DNA of 64,000 bases from Pannonibacter indicus (GTDB lineage: Bacteria > Pseudomonadota > Alphaproteobacteria > Rhizobiales > Stappiaceae), in the NCBI RefSeq assembly GCF_001418225.1, contig NZ_LIPT01000001.1:124001-188000 (forward strand). The letters are read 5' to 3'. Shown here one piece after another: positions 44,529-55,068 of the stretch (positions are counted from its first letter, which is position 1; every line of letters starts with the position of its first letter). The notes under the pieces were generated by a model. That model saw only the letters and a list, made by a program, of their open reading frames with translations, had not been told where the DNA came from and searched no databases. The position numbers were made by a program, and so were the translations under genes.

Positions 44529-46448
44529 ATGACCCCAAGCGACGGCCCTCTAGAGGGCGAGGCAAGTCTTCCTCAACATCATCTCCCCAGATCCGGCCAC
44601 GGCATGCTCATGCTGGGCGCCGCCGGTGTGGTCTATGGCGACATCGGCACCAGCCCGATCTATGCCCTGCGCGAGACGCTGCGGGCAGCGACGAATGGCG
44701 GCACCGCGCCCCCCACAAGCACCGAGATCACCGGCTCCCTGTCGATCATCGTCTGGGCGCTGACGGTGATCGTCACCCTCAAATATGCGCTCATCGTGCT
44801 GCGTGCAGGCAACAAGGGCGAAGGCGGCACCCTGTCACTCGCCATTCTCGCCCAGTCCGCCGCCGGGCGGATGCGCCTTGCCGTCGTCTCCCTCGGCGTC
44901 ATCGGCGCGGCGCTGTTCTTCGGCGATGCGGTGATCACGCCCGCCATCTCGGTTCTGTCCGCCGTCGAAGGTTTTAAACTCACCGTCCCTGCGGTCGGGG
45001 ACTACATCATTCCGATCACCGCCGGCATTCTCATCGCGCTCTTCGCGGCCCAGCGTTACGGCACCGGGCGAGTGTCGGCCGTCTTTGGTCCGGTCATGCT
45101 GATCTGGTTCGCCTGCCTCGCTGCCGCTGGCGCGGGGCATGTCATGGATGATCCGGCCATCCTGCGCGCCCTCAACCCGCTGGAGGCCGTCGCCTTCGCA
45201 CAGGCCCATACCGGCGTTGCCCTGGCGGTGGCCGGTGCTGCCTTTCTGGCCGTGACGGGCGCCGAAGCGCTCTATGTTGATCTGGGCCACTTTGGCCGCA
45301 AGCCGATCATCCACACCTGGTTCGTGCTGGTGTTCCCCGCCCTTGTGATCAACTATCTGGGTCAGGGTGCCTATCTGCTCAGAACCGGCGGCTCCATCAG
45401 CCAGCCGCTGTTTGAGATGATGCCCGCCTGGGGCCAGACACCGCTTGTGGTGCTGGCGACCGTGGCAACGGTCATCGCCAGTCAGGCGGTGATCTCCGGT
45501 GCCTTTTCGATGGCACGGCAGGCCGCGCAACTGCATCTGCTGCCGCGCCTGACGGTGATCCACACCTCGGAAACCCAATCGGGCCAGATCTACCTGCCGC
45601 AGGTCAACTGGCTGCTGCTGGCCGGCGTGCTGGCGCTGGTGCTGGGCTTCGGATCGTCGGACGCGATCGCCGCGGCCTATGGCATTGCCATATCAGGCCA
45701 GATGCTGGCGACGACGCTGCTGCTGGCGCTGGTGATGCGCGGCGTCTGGGGCTGGCCGCTGCCGGCGGTGCTGCTGGTCACACTGATCTTTGCCGCCATC
45801 GACGCCACGTTCCTCACCGCCAACATGCTGAAATTCATGGATGGCGGCTGGGTATCGATCTTCATGGCGGCGGTGCTTCTCGCCGTAATGACCATCTGGA
45901 CACGCGGCAGCCGGAAGCTCTTCGAAAAGACCCGCCGGATGGAAATCCCGCTGGCAGACCTTGCCGCCTCGCTGGAGAAAAGCCCGCCGCACCGGGTGCC
46001 GGGCACCGCCATCTTCATGACGGGGGACCAGGAAAGCGCGCCAACCTCGCTGCTGCACAGCCTCAAGCACTACAAGGTGCTGCATCAGCAGAACCTGATC
46101 ATGACGGTGAAGACGCAGCCGGTGCCGCATGTGGAGGAAAACGACCGGGTTGAGATCAGACCGCTGAACGGCGACTTCAAGCTGCTCACGGTCAACTTCG
46201 GCTACATGGAAGACCCCAACATTCCCAAGGCCCTCAAGGCCTGCCGGAAGCAGGGCATCAAGTTCGACATCATGTCGACCTCCTTCTTCCTGTCGCGGCG
46301 CACGCTCATTCCCGCCCCCGCCCCGCCCCTCACCAGCCTGACAAAGCGGGTCTTCATCCAGCTGGCCCGAAACGCTGCCGACACCACCAGCTTCTTCCGC
46401 CTGCCCACGGGCCGCGTCGTGGAGATCGGCACGCAGGTGGTGATCTGA
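44529..46448 (+). CDS. kup: Low-affinity potassium uptake protein
   Basis: A 639-residue Kup/HAK/KT transporter with GVVYGDIGTSPIYALRE at the N-terminus and about 12 membrane segments, followed by a cytoplasmic C-terminal domain from about residue 475. It brings in K+ by proton symport. The ATG at 44529 is preferred; GTG codons at 44496 and 44520 are possible and the AGGGG at 44513 could serve either of the later two. Confidence 0.94.
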   Translation: MTPSDGPLEGEASLPQHHLPRSGHGMLMLGAAGVVYGDIGTSPIYALRETLRAATNGGTAPPTSTEITGSLSIIVWALTVIVTLKYALIVLRAGNKGEGGTLSLAILAQSAAGRMRLAVVSLGVIGAALFFGDAVITPAISVLSAVEGFKLTVPAVGDYIIPITAGILIALFAAQRYGTGRVSAVFGPVMLIWFACLAAAGAGHVMDDPAILRALNPLEAVAFAQAHTGVALAVAGAAFLAVTGAEALYVDLGHFGRKPIIHTWFVLVFPALVINYLGQGAYLLRTGGSISQPLFEMMPAWGQTPLVVLATVATVIASQAVISGAFSMARQAAQLHLLPRLTVIHTSETQSGQIYLPQVNWLLLAGVLALVLGFGSSDAIAAAYGIAISGQMLATTLLLALVMRGVWGWPLPAVLLVTLIFAAIDATFLTANMLKFMDGGWVSIFMAAVLLAVMTIWTRGSRKLFEKTRRMEIPLADLAASLEKSPPHRVPGTAIFMTGDQESAPTSLLHSLKHYKVLHQQNLIMTVKTQPVPHVEENDRVEIRPLNGDFKLLTVNFGYMEDPNIPKALKACRKQGIKFDIMSTSFFLSRRTLIPAPAPPLTSLTKRVFIQLARNAADTTSFFRLPTGRVVEIGTQVVI

Positions 46449-46457
46449 CCCTGGAGA

Positions 46458-46490
46458 CGGGGCGGGCCGGAAAGGGCCCGCCCCGGTTTC
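46458..46490 (+). terminator. Terminator after kup
   Basis: CGGGGCGGGCC pairs perfectly with GGCCCGCCCCG (11 bp, 6-base loop), followed by GTTTCC. Confidence 0.7.
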
Positions 46491-46514
46491 CGCTCCCCTC
46501 CCCGTCTTCCCCTC

Positions 46515-46566
46515 TTGACGGCGCCTGCCCGCTCGCCTAGAACCATGAACCGTACGGTACGGTACA
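46515..46566 (+). promoter_or_regulatory. Promoter with TetR operator upstream of the TetR-ilvC unit
   Basis: TTGACG (46515) and TAGAAC (46538) are spaced by 17 bp. Just after lies ACCGTACGGT (46549-46558), a perfect palindrome extended by ACGGTAC. A bound TetR dimer there would block RNA polymerase at the start site. Confidence 0.6.
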
Positions 46567-46585
46567 GAAATTCCGGAGTGGTTCC

Positions 46586-48324
<1,739 letters not shown>

Positions 48325-48353
48325 TCCTGAAGTCAGGCCGTAGCGAACAAAAT

Positions 48354-48380
48354 GATGGGCCCGTCACTGACGGGCCCATC
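48354..48380 (+). terminator. Hairpin terminator after ilvC
   Basis: GATGGGCCCGT pairs perfectly with ACGGGCCCATC (11 bp, 5-base loop), 29 bp after the stop. No T-run follows. Confidence 0.65.
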
Positions 48381-48401
48381 AGACTGCTGCCCCCCTCGAC
48401 C

Positions 48402-48531
48402 GTCATACCGGACGTAGCGGAGCGGAGATCCGGTACCGGTGGGTCAAGGCCTGCCGGCTCTACGAACTCATTGAAACAACCTGCAGCCCGGCTCACCGGT
48501 CCCGGCTCGCGCTACGCTTGGCGGGGATGAC
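48402..48531. repeat. Imperfect inverted-repeat intergenic element
   Basis: The ends are GTCAT...GTAGCG and CGCTAC...ATGAC, complementary to each other across about 130 bp. The type (GTCATACCGGACGTAGCGG and a matching right end) resembles intergenic mosaic/REP-like elements common in alphaproteobacterial genomes. It has no coding capacity. Confidence 0.55.
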
Positions 48532-48599
48532 GCGGAGAGGCCGTGTGATTGTCATCAAACTCATGGGCCCGGTGCTCGCGTGAAGTCCGGCAGCTGAGA

Positions 48600-49556
48600 T
48601 CAGTTCATCAGGCTCGCAGTGCCAGAGGCGAAATACCGCTCGAACAGCGCGGTCACTTCCTGGTCACGGGCTGCTTCCGTTGCCCCGCCGATGACCACGA
48701 CCATCAGCTGGCGGCCGTTACGGCGGCCGGTTGCGACAAGATTGTAACCGGCCATGTCAATGTGCCCGGTCTTCAGGCCATCCACGCCCGGAACCTTGCC
48801 CAGCAGCTTGTTGGTCGCCTCGATGGTGCGGCCGCGGAACTGGAAGGACTGGGCGCTGAAATAGTGCATGTGCTGCGGGAAACGGCGGCGCAGGGCCAGC
48901 CCCAGCGTAGCCATGTCGCGCGCCGTGGTCACCTGCCGGGTGTCGGGCAGGCCGGAAGCGTTGACGAAACGGGTGCGGCTCATACCGAGCTGCAAGGCCT
49001 TGCGGGTCATTTCGGCAGCAAAGGCGTCCTCACTGCCGGCAAGCTGTTCGGCCACCGCCACTGCAATGTCATTGGCCGAGCGGATCGCCAGCGCCTGCAC
49101 CGCCTCTTCAACCCTCAGCGAGCCGCCCTCACCGACGCCCAGCTTGGCAGGCGGGCGGGAGGCAGCACGGGCGGAGACCCGAAGCTGGCTGTCAAGAGAG
49201 ATTTCTCCCCGGTCGATCGCTTCGAAAAGCAGATAGAGTGTCATCATCTTCGTCAGCGAGGCCGGATAACGCGGTGCGTCGGCGTTGAAACTGTCCAGCT
49301 CCTGCCCCGTTGCCATATCCACCACCAGCACCGACTTGCCGCGCACTTCGGCCTTGGCAGGCGCCAGTGACACCGCCAGCGGCGCAGGAGCTGCCGTGGC
49401 CTGCACTGCGGGCGCAGCGGCAACAGCGGCCATGGCGGGCGGGCGCGAGGCCTGCTGCGCGCTCTGGCAGGCGGCCAATGCAAGAATGGCTAGACCGGCG
49501 AGCCCGGCGCGCAGAATGCGCAGGGCCGCCGTGGAATGGGAAACAGATGCAGTCAC
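48600..49556 (-). CDS. D-alanyl-D-alanine carboxypeptidase (PBP5/6 type) with lipobox
   Basis: A 318-residue S11 peptidase with SLTKM (catalytic Ser-Lys), SAN and KTG motifs in correct order. The N-terminus has a hydrophobic segment ending LALAAC, so it is probably a lipoprotein, followed by an Ala/Pro-rich linker to about residue 70. It trims the terminal D-Ala of peptidoglycan stems. The C-terminal membrane anchor of classic PBP5 is absent. The start is a GTG at 49556. Confidence 0.92.
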   Translation of the reverse strand: MTASVSHSTAALRILRAGLAGLAILALAACQSAQQASRPPAMAAVAAAPAVQATAAPAPLAVSLAPAKAEVRGKSVLVVDMATGQELDSFNADAPRYPASLTKMMTLYLLFEAIDRGEISLDSQLRVSARAASRPPAKLGVGEGGSLRVEEAVQALAIRSANDIAVAVAEQLAGSEDAFAAEMTRKALQLGMSRTRFVNASGLPDTRQVTTARDMATLGLALRRRFPQHMHYFSAQSFQFRGRTIEATNKLLGKVPGVDGLKTGHIDMAGYNLVATGRRNGRQLMVVVIGGATEAARDQEVTALFERYFASGTASLMN

Positions 49557-49586
49557 GCCGGGTACTCTCTCACCTTGTCAGCCGGA

Positions 49587-50348
49587 TCATGACTTGAGGC
49601 GATAGCCGGTCCTGAAGATCCACGCAATCACCCCAAGGCAAAGCACCAGGAACAAAAGCGTCATCGCCAGCGATAGCTCCACCCCAACGTCCGCCTGACC
49701 GTAGAAGCTCCAGCGGAAACCGGAGATGAGATAGACGACTGGATTGAACAGGGTCACAGTCTGCCAGAACTCCGGCAGCATGCGGATCGAATAGAAGCTG
49801 CCGCCGAGGAAGGCGAGCGGCGTGACGATCAGCAGCGGCACGAACTGCAACTGCTCGAAATTGCGGGCCCAGATGCCGATGATGAAGCCGAGCAGCGCGA
49901 AAGTGACGGATGTCAGCACGAAGAACAGCACCATCCAGACCGGATGCTGGATGTGCAGATCGACGAAAAGACTGGCCGTGATGAGGATGATCGCCCCCAC
50001 AAGCATGGCCTTGGTCGCCGCCGCCCCCACATAGCCGATAACGATTTCCAGATAGGATACCGGTGCCGACAGCACCTCGAACACCGTGCCAGTGAAGCGC
50101 GGGAAGAAGATGCCGAAGGAAGCGTTGGAAATGCTCTGTGTCAGCAGCGACAGCATCGTCAACCCCGGCACGATGAAGGCGCCGTAGCTGATGCCGTCCA
50201 CCTCCTGAATGCGCGAGCCGATCGCGGCACCAAAGACGATGAAATAGAGCGAGGTGGAAATCACCGGCGAGACAATGCTCTGGAAGAGTGTCCGCAGGGT
50301 GCGGGCCATCTCGAATGTATAGATGGCCTGAATGGCACGAAAGTTCAT
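49587..50348 (-). CDS. ABC-2 type transporter permease
   Basis: A 253-residue permease with six hydrophobic segments and the conserved [13 protein letters not shown] near the end, typical of ABC-2 exporters of the NodJ/DrrB kind. It overlaps the ATPase gene by four bases and forms an export pair with it. The exported substrate is unknown. Confidence 0.92.
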   Translation of the reverse strand: MNFRAIQAIYTFEMARTLRTLFQSIVSPVISTSLYFIVFGAAIGSRIQEVDGISYGAFIVPGLTMLSLLTQSISNASFGIFFPRFTGTVFEVLSAPVSYLEIVIGYVGAAATKAMLVGAIILITASLFVDLHIQHPVWMVLFFVLTSVTFALLGFIIGIWARNFEQLQFVPLLIVTPLAFLGGSFYSIRMLPEFWQTVTLFNPVVYLISGFRWSFYGQADVGVELSLAMTLLFLVLCLGVIAWIFRTGYRLKS

Positions 50349-51271
50349 TGGGACTGCCTCACCAGATTGACGAAGATTTTTTCAAGCGAATCCTGCCGGG
50401 TCTGCAGGTCGCGGAAGGCGATGCCGGCCTCCCGCAGGTCACTCATCAGGCTGGTGATGCCGGTCCGCTCGCCCTGGGTATCATAGGTATAGACCAGTTC
50501 CCTGCCATCATCTTCCAGCGCCAGATCATGGGCACAGAGGCTTTCCGGGATCGCTGCCAGCGGCTCGTTCAGCTGCAGGCTCAGCTGCTTCTTGCCGAGC
50601 TTGCTCATCAGGGCGTTCTTTTCTTCCACGAGAACGATCTCGCCCTTGTTGATCACGCCCACCCGGTCGGCCATTTCCTCGGCCTCCTCGATGTAATGGG
50701 TGGTGAGAATGATGGTGACGCCGGACTCCTTCAGCCGCCGCACCACCTGCCACATGTCGCGGCGCAGTTCCACGTCGACGCCTGCCGTTGGCTCGTCGAG
50801 GAACAGCACCTGCGGCTCATGCGCCAGAGCCTTGGCAATCAGCACACGCCGCTTCATGCCGCCCGAAAGCGTCATGATACGGGCATCCTTCTTGTCCCAC
50901 AGGGACAGGTCTTTCAGGATCTTTTCGATATGGGCCGGGTCCTTCGGCAGGCCAAAAAGTCCGCGGCTGAAGCTCACTGTCGCCCAGACCGTCTCGAAGG
51001 ACTCGGTCGTCAGTTCCTGCGGCACCAGACCAATCATGCGCCGGGCAGCGCGGTAATCACTGACCGTATCGTGCCCGTTGACCAGCACACGCCCGGAAGA
51101 GGCACGCACGAGCCCGCAGATGATGGAAATCAGCGTGGTCTTGCCTGCGCCATTGGGCCCAAGCAGGGCAAAAAGCTCCCCCTTTCCGATGGACAGATCG
51201 ACGGACTTCAGCGCCTGAAAGCCGCTGTCATAAATCTTGGAAAGGGCTTCGATGGAAATAGCCGGTTGCAT
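50345..51271 (-). CDS. ABC-2 exporter ATP-binding protein
   Basis: A 308-residue ATPase: Walker [10 protein letters not shown], signature LSGGMKRR, Walker [12 protein letters not shown] and a switch His in [13 protein letters not shown]-terminal extension of about 80 residues follows, as in drug- or polysaccharide-export ATPases. The ATG at 51271 fits the family start; upstream sequence in frame is low complexity and the ribosome-binding site is weak. Confidence 0.92.
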   Translation of the reverse strand: MQPAISIEALSKIYDSGFQALKSVDLSIGKGELFALLGPNGAGKTTLISIICGLVRASSGRVLVNGHDTVSDYRAARRMIGLVPQELTTESFETVWATVSFSRGLFGLPKDPAHIEKILKDLSLWDKKDARIMTLSGGMKRRVLIAKALAHEPQVLFLDEPTAGVDVELRRDMWQVVRRLKESGVTIILTTHYIEEAEEMADRVGVINKGEIVLVEEKNALMSKLGKKQLSLQLNEPLAAIPESLCAHDLALEDDGRELVYTYDTQGERTGITSLMSDLREAGIAFRDLQTRQDSLEKIFVNLVRQSQ

Positions 51272-51489
51272 GGCGGGGTCCGTGCAGGAGGGAGGAACGC
51301 GAAGGCAGGATAGGGCTGGATAATAGTGTTCCTGCGTCAGCTTTAAACCCCTCTGCCGCATTTTGCAGCAATGCATCGTTCACCGCGCCGTTCACTAACA
51401 TTGAACACTGTGTCCGGTCCAGCGCCCTTGGCCACCGGCCCGGCCCGGCCTATTTTTGGCTCAACTTCACAAGACAACCGGAGGCTGCC

Positions 51490-52395
51490 ATGTCCATCCG
51501 TCCCGTCCGCCAGATCTCTGGCACCACCCCTGCGCTGGAAGGCGCTGGCGTCCATCTGCACCGAGTGTTCGGTTTTCAGGACCCGGAGCTGACCGATCCG
51601 TTCCTGATGATGGACGACTTCCGAAATGAAAACCCGCGCGATTACCTCGCAGGTTTCCCCTGGCATCCGCATCGCGGCATCGAAACCATCACCTATGTGC
51701 TGGCCGGAACCGTTGACCATGGCGACAGCCTCGGCAACACCGGCACGCTTGGGGCTGGCGATGTGCAGTGGATGACCGCCGGGCGCGGCATCATGCATCA
51801 GGAAATGCCGAAAGGTGACGCCAAGGGCCGCATGCACGGCTTCCAGCTCTGGGCCAACCTGCCTTCGAACCTGAAGATGACTGCGCCGCGCTATCAGGAT
51901 GTGGAATCCAAGGACATCCCCGTCATTCAGGACGATGACGGCACGATCGTGCGCGTTGTCTGCGGCGAGTTCTGGGGCCGCCGCGGGCCGGTGGACGGCA
52001 TTGCCGCCGACCCGCAGTATCTCGACATCACCATTCCGCCGGGCCGCGCCAAGCGCCTGCCGGTCGACACCCGCCGTCAGGCCTTCGCCTATATCTTTGA
52101 AGGCGCAGGCCGCTTCGCCGATGCTTCCAAGCCCTTCGGCGTGCTGACGGAGAAGGAACTCGACAACGAGGAAATCTACATCCGCGACGAAACCGGCAAC
52201 CGCACGCTGGTGATCTTCGGGGCGGGTGACGAGGTGGTGGTGCAGGCCGGCGAGGAAGGCATGCGCTTCCTGCTCGTCTCCGGCGCTCCGATCCGCGAGC
52301 CGATCGCCTGGCACGGTCCCATCGTGATGAACACCCGTGAGGAGCTGATCCAGGCGGTGACGGAACTGCGCAATGGCACGTTTATCAAACCTTAA
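51490..52395 (+). CDS. Pirin-family protein
   Basis: A 301-residue double cupin. The metal site is seen in FPWHPHRGIETITYV and in RGIMHQEMP. Bacterial pirins include quercetinases and redox sensors; no partner gene tells which. GGAGG precedes the ATG by 5 bases. A terminator lies 70 bp after the stop. Confidence 0.92.
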   Translation: MSIRPVRQISGTTPALEGAGVHLHRVFGFQDPELTDPFLMMDDFRNENPRDYLAGFPWHPHRGIETITYVLAGTVDHGDSLGNTGTLGAGDVQWMTAGRGIMHQEMPKGDAKGRMHGFQLWANLPSNLKMTAPRYQDVESKDIPVIQDDDGTIVRVVCGEFWGRRGPVDGIAADPQYLDITIPPGRAKRLPVDTRRQAFAYIFEGAGRFADASKPFGVLTEKELDNEEIYIRDETGNRTLVIFGAGDEVVVQAGEEGMRFLLVSGAPIREPIAWHGPIVMNTREELIQAVTELRNGTFIKP

Positions 52396-52464
52396 GAGCG
52401 GGCATCAAGCTGTAATGGCAGGCCGCCACTGACGGAAGAAACAGATCCCGCCCTTGCGGGACAC

Positions 52465-52499
52465 AAAAGGGCACGCTAGCCATAGTGTGCCCTTTTATT
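52465..52499. terminator. Terminator between pirin and the GNAT-Nudix gene
   Basis: AAAAGGGCAC pairs perfectly with GTGCCCTTTT (10 bp, 12-base loop) and continues ATTC. Confidence 0.8.
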
Positions 52500-52522
52500 C
52501 TTTTCATACGTGGATTTCTCCA

Positions 52523-53686
52523 GTGTTTCCGAGCCTCAGCCTGCGCCGTGCCCGTTTGTCCGATGCTCCGGAACTGACGCAGATCCTGCACCGTGCCAAA
52601 GCCTCCTGGGGCTATCCGGCAGCAGTCATGGATGCCTTCCGCGCCGGGCAGCGCATCTCTCCGGCCACCATCACCTCGCAGCTTCTGATCGTTGCGGAGC
52701 GCGAGGGGCGCATGGCGGCCTTTGCGGGCGGAGAAATGCGGCAGGACCATTTCTATCTTGGCTTCCTTTTCGTTGCGCCGGAGCATCAGGGCCAGGGCCT
52801 TGGCCGCCTGCTGCTGTCGGCAATCGAGGATCTGGCGCGCGATCAGGAAATCTACCGCATCCTGCTGGAGAGCGACCCGCATGCGGCGTCCTTCTACCAT
52901 CATCTGGGCTACCGGACGTTGAGCGAGCGCCCCTCCATCATGGTCCCGGATCTGCATATTCCGATGATGGAGCGCAGCTTCGAGCCGCAGTACCTGCCGT
53001 TAAACGGCATTGCCATGCATCTGTCGCGTGCGCAGGGCTGGTCCTTCGAAGCGAACGAAGCCAAAGCCATCGCCGCCCACTGGCAGAGCCTCACCAGCGC
53101 CAATCCGAACCTGTGGAACGGGCGTAAACTGCATACGCTGCAGGTGCAGCATGACAGGGGCACCCTCACCGCCCGCTGCGCTGAGGTGAATTACTCCTCC
53201 TTTCTGGCCTGGCGTGACTGGGGTGCACCGGACCGGGAAGCCTACAACCTGTTCGGTGCGGCCATCGTGCGCAGCAGCGACGGTGCGCTTCTTTATGGCG
53301 TCATGGGGCCGAAGACCGCCAATCACGGGTCCTGCTATCCGCCAGCCGGCAACCTCGATCTGAATGACCTCAGGCCTGACAGCAGCGTCGATGTGGAAGG
53401 CTCCATCGCCCGCGAACTGCTGGAGGAGACGGGCCTGGATATCAACACGGCCCGGAAAGGCGCCCTCTTTGCCCTGTTCGACGGTCAGCGCATCTGCATC
53501 GGGCAGGAACTGACATTTTCTGCTACCGCGCAGGAACTGCGTGCACGGATGCTCGCCCATGCAGCCACAGACCCGGAGGAGGAGCTGGCCGATATCGTCA
53601 TCCTGAGGAAGACGGGGGATCTCAAGGGGCTGAAAGTGCCCGGTTATGCCCGCGTCATTGCACGCCGCCTGTTGCCCCAATCTTAA
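52523..53686 (+). CDS. GNAT acetyltransferase-Nudix hydrolase fusion
   Basis: A 387-residue two-domain protein. Residues about 8-150 are a GNAT domain with acetyl-CoA motif VAPEHQGQGLGRLLLSAIE. From about 225 a Nudix fold follows with the Nudix-box half RELLEETGLD, preceded by an extended loop where the standard GX5E part should be (PPAGNLDLNDLRPDSSVDVE). The GTG at 52523 is chosen because the frame upstream runs through the terminator hairpin; no strong ribosome-binding site is seen for either. The joint substrate is unknown. Confidence 0.82.
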   Translation: MFPSLSLRRARLSDAPELTQILHRAKASWGYPAAVMDAFRAGQRISPATITSQLLIVAEREGRMAAFAGGEMRQDHFYLGFLFVAPEHQGQGLGRLLLSAIEDLARDQEIYRILLESDPHAASFYHHLGYRTLSERPSIMVPDLHIPMMERSFEPQYLPLNGIAMHLSRAQGWSFEANEAKAIAAHWQSLTSANPNLWNGRKLHTLQVQHDRGTLTARCAEVNYSSFLAWRDWGAPDREAYNLFGAAIVRSSDGALLYGVMGPKTANHGSCYPPAGNLDLNDLRPDSSVDVEGSIARELLEETGLDINTARKGALFALFDGQRICIGQELTFSATAQELRARMLAHAATDPEEELADIVILRKTGDLKGLKVPGYARVIARRLLPQS

Positions 53687-53806
53687 ATTTTCCATTCACC
53701 AAAGATGAAAAAGCCGGGCTGGCGAAGCTGCGGAAACCATGCAAAAGTCCGGCCTCACCTTGAACCGGCCTCTGCGCGCCAGGGGAGCTTGCAGGAGACA
53801 TTGCTG

Positions 53807-54718
53807 ATGGGACGCCGTTACGCTGTGCTTGATGTGTTCACGAACAAGGCGCTGGCCGGAAATCCGCTGGCCGTGGTTCTGGACTCCGAAGGCCTCGAAA
53901 CCGCGCAGATGCAGGTGATTGCCCGCGAGTTCAACCTGTCCGAAACCGTCTTCGTCTTCCCGCCGGAAAATCCCGGCCAGTCCGCCTCCATCCGCATCTT
54001 CACGCCTGAATCCGAACTGCCCTTTGCCGGGCATCCCACTGTCGGCACGGCTGTCCTTCTCGCCATCGAACGCTTCGGCGAGGTGAAGGGCGAGCAGGAT
54101 GCGGTGGTGGTGCTGAAGGAAAAGATCGGCACCGTGCGCTGCGCCGTCATCCTGCGCGAAAATGCAGCCGCCTTTGCCGAATTCGACGTGCCGAAGCTGC
54201 CCGAACCGGCGGGTCCCACCGTCAATCCGGAGCTGATCGCCGCCGCCCTTTCGCTGGACGTATCCGAGATCGGCTTCGAGAATCACACGCCCAGCCGCTT
54301 CAAGGTGGGTCCCGCCTTCACCTATGTGCCGGTGCGGGATCTGGAAGCGCTCGCCCGTTCCAAGCCGGACCAGAGCCGCTGGGCCGCCGCCTTCGGCCAT
54401 GACGACCACAACAACGCCTATGTCTATTGCCGCGAGACCCGCTCCACCGAAAGCGCCTTCCACGCCCGCATGTTTGCCCCGGGCATGGGTGTTCCGGAAG
54501 ATCCGGCAACGGGCTCGGCGGCGGCTGCCTTTGCCGGTGTCGTGCAGTTCTACGACGCGCTTCCCAACGGCACCCACTTCATCCGCATCGAGCAGGGTTT
54601 CTTCATGGGCCGCCCGTCGCTGATCGATCTGGAGATCGACATTGCCGCGCGCAAGCTTCATGCCGTGCGCATCGGCGGGCAGGCCGTTCTGGTTGCAAGG
54701 GGCGAGCTTTTCGTTTGA
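53807..54718 (+). CDS. PhzF-family isomerase/epimerase-like protein
   Basis: A 303-residue PhzF protein: [20 protein letters not shown], catalytic glutamate in NLSETVFVF, then [13 protein letters not shown] and [13 protein letters not shown]. PhzF itself isomerises a phenazine precursor, but most homologues have other or unknown substrates, and no phenazine genes are present. AGGAG lies 9 bases before the ATG at 53807. Confidence 0.93.
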   Translation: MGRRYAVLDVFTNKALAGNPLAVVLDSEGLETAQMQVIAREFNLSETVFVFPPENPGQSASIRIFTPESELPFAGHPTVGTAVLLAIERFGEVKGEQDAVVVLKEKIGTVRCAVILRENAAAFAEFDVPKLPEPAGPTVNPELIAAALSLDVSEIGFENHTPSRFKVGPAFTYVPVRDLEALARSKPDQSRWAAAFGHDDHNNAYVYCRETRSTESAFHARMFAPGMGVPEDPATGSAAAAFAGVVQFYDALPNGTHFIRIEQGFFMGRPSLIDLEIDIAARKLHAVRIGGQAVLVARGELFV

Positions 54719-54818
54719 GGGGAACTCCCCTCTTGCGTGAGGCGGCCCCATCCGCTACACAATTTTGCAATTAACGCATGTCCGGCGCCCTGCCGGCACG
54801 GGAAAGGCCCTGAATTTC

Positions 54819-54929
54819 ATGATCGCCGCTTGCGACATGACTGGCTCCAAGACCACCGCGCTTCTGCGTAGCGGCCTTTCCGCGCGCGCCCTTCTGCTTG
54901 GCAAGCTGCTTCTGCTTAGATGCCCCTGA
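54819..54929 (+). CDS. leuA leader peptide (Leu-rich, attenuator)
   Basis: A 36-codon frame ending in a dense leucine block: ALLRSGLSARALLLGKLLLL before RCP-stop. Eleven of its last 24 codons are leucine. It lies 140 bp before leuA, with a hairpin overlapping its stop codon. This is the layout of a leucine-sensing attenuator. GGGAAAGG lies upstream of the ATG; a second ATG at 54837 is also in frame. Confidence 0.8.
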   Translation: MIAACDMTGSKTTALLRSGLSARALLLGKLLLLRCP

Positions 54930-54966
54930 GCGTCGGCTGCCCCATGCGCGGGCGGGCTCTCAGGGG
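54923..54966 (+). promoter_or_regulatory. Leader RNA hairpin overlapping the leu leader stop
   Basis: CCCCTGAG (containing the leader stop) pairs with CTCAGGGG, and an inner GCCC/GGGC stem is possible. A ribosome stalled at the upstream Leu codons or at the stop would alter pairing. No T-run follows, so the mechanism may be RNA folding at translation or Rho-linked rather than an intrinsic terminator. Confidence 0.55.
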
Positions 54967-55068
54967 ATAGCGAACTCACCCGATTACGTCTGATCGCTCC
55001 CGTCCGAGACCCCGCTACCAAGGGTATGACATCAGGGCTGGCGGGAGACACCAAGGGAAGGAACACCC

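Noticed and set aside
54755-55066. 103-codon minus-strand frame upstream of leuA
   Set aside because: It is antisense to the leucine leader peptide and its RNA hairpin, which explain the region better.
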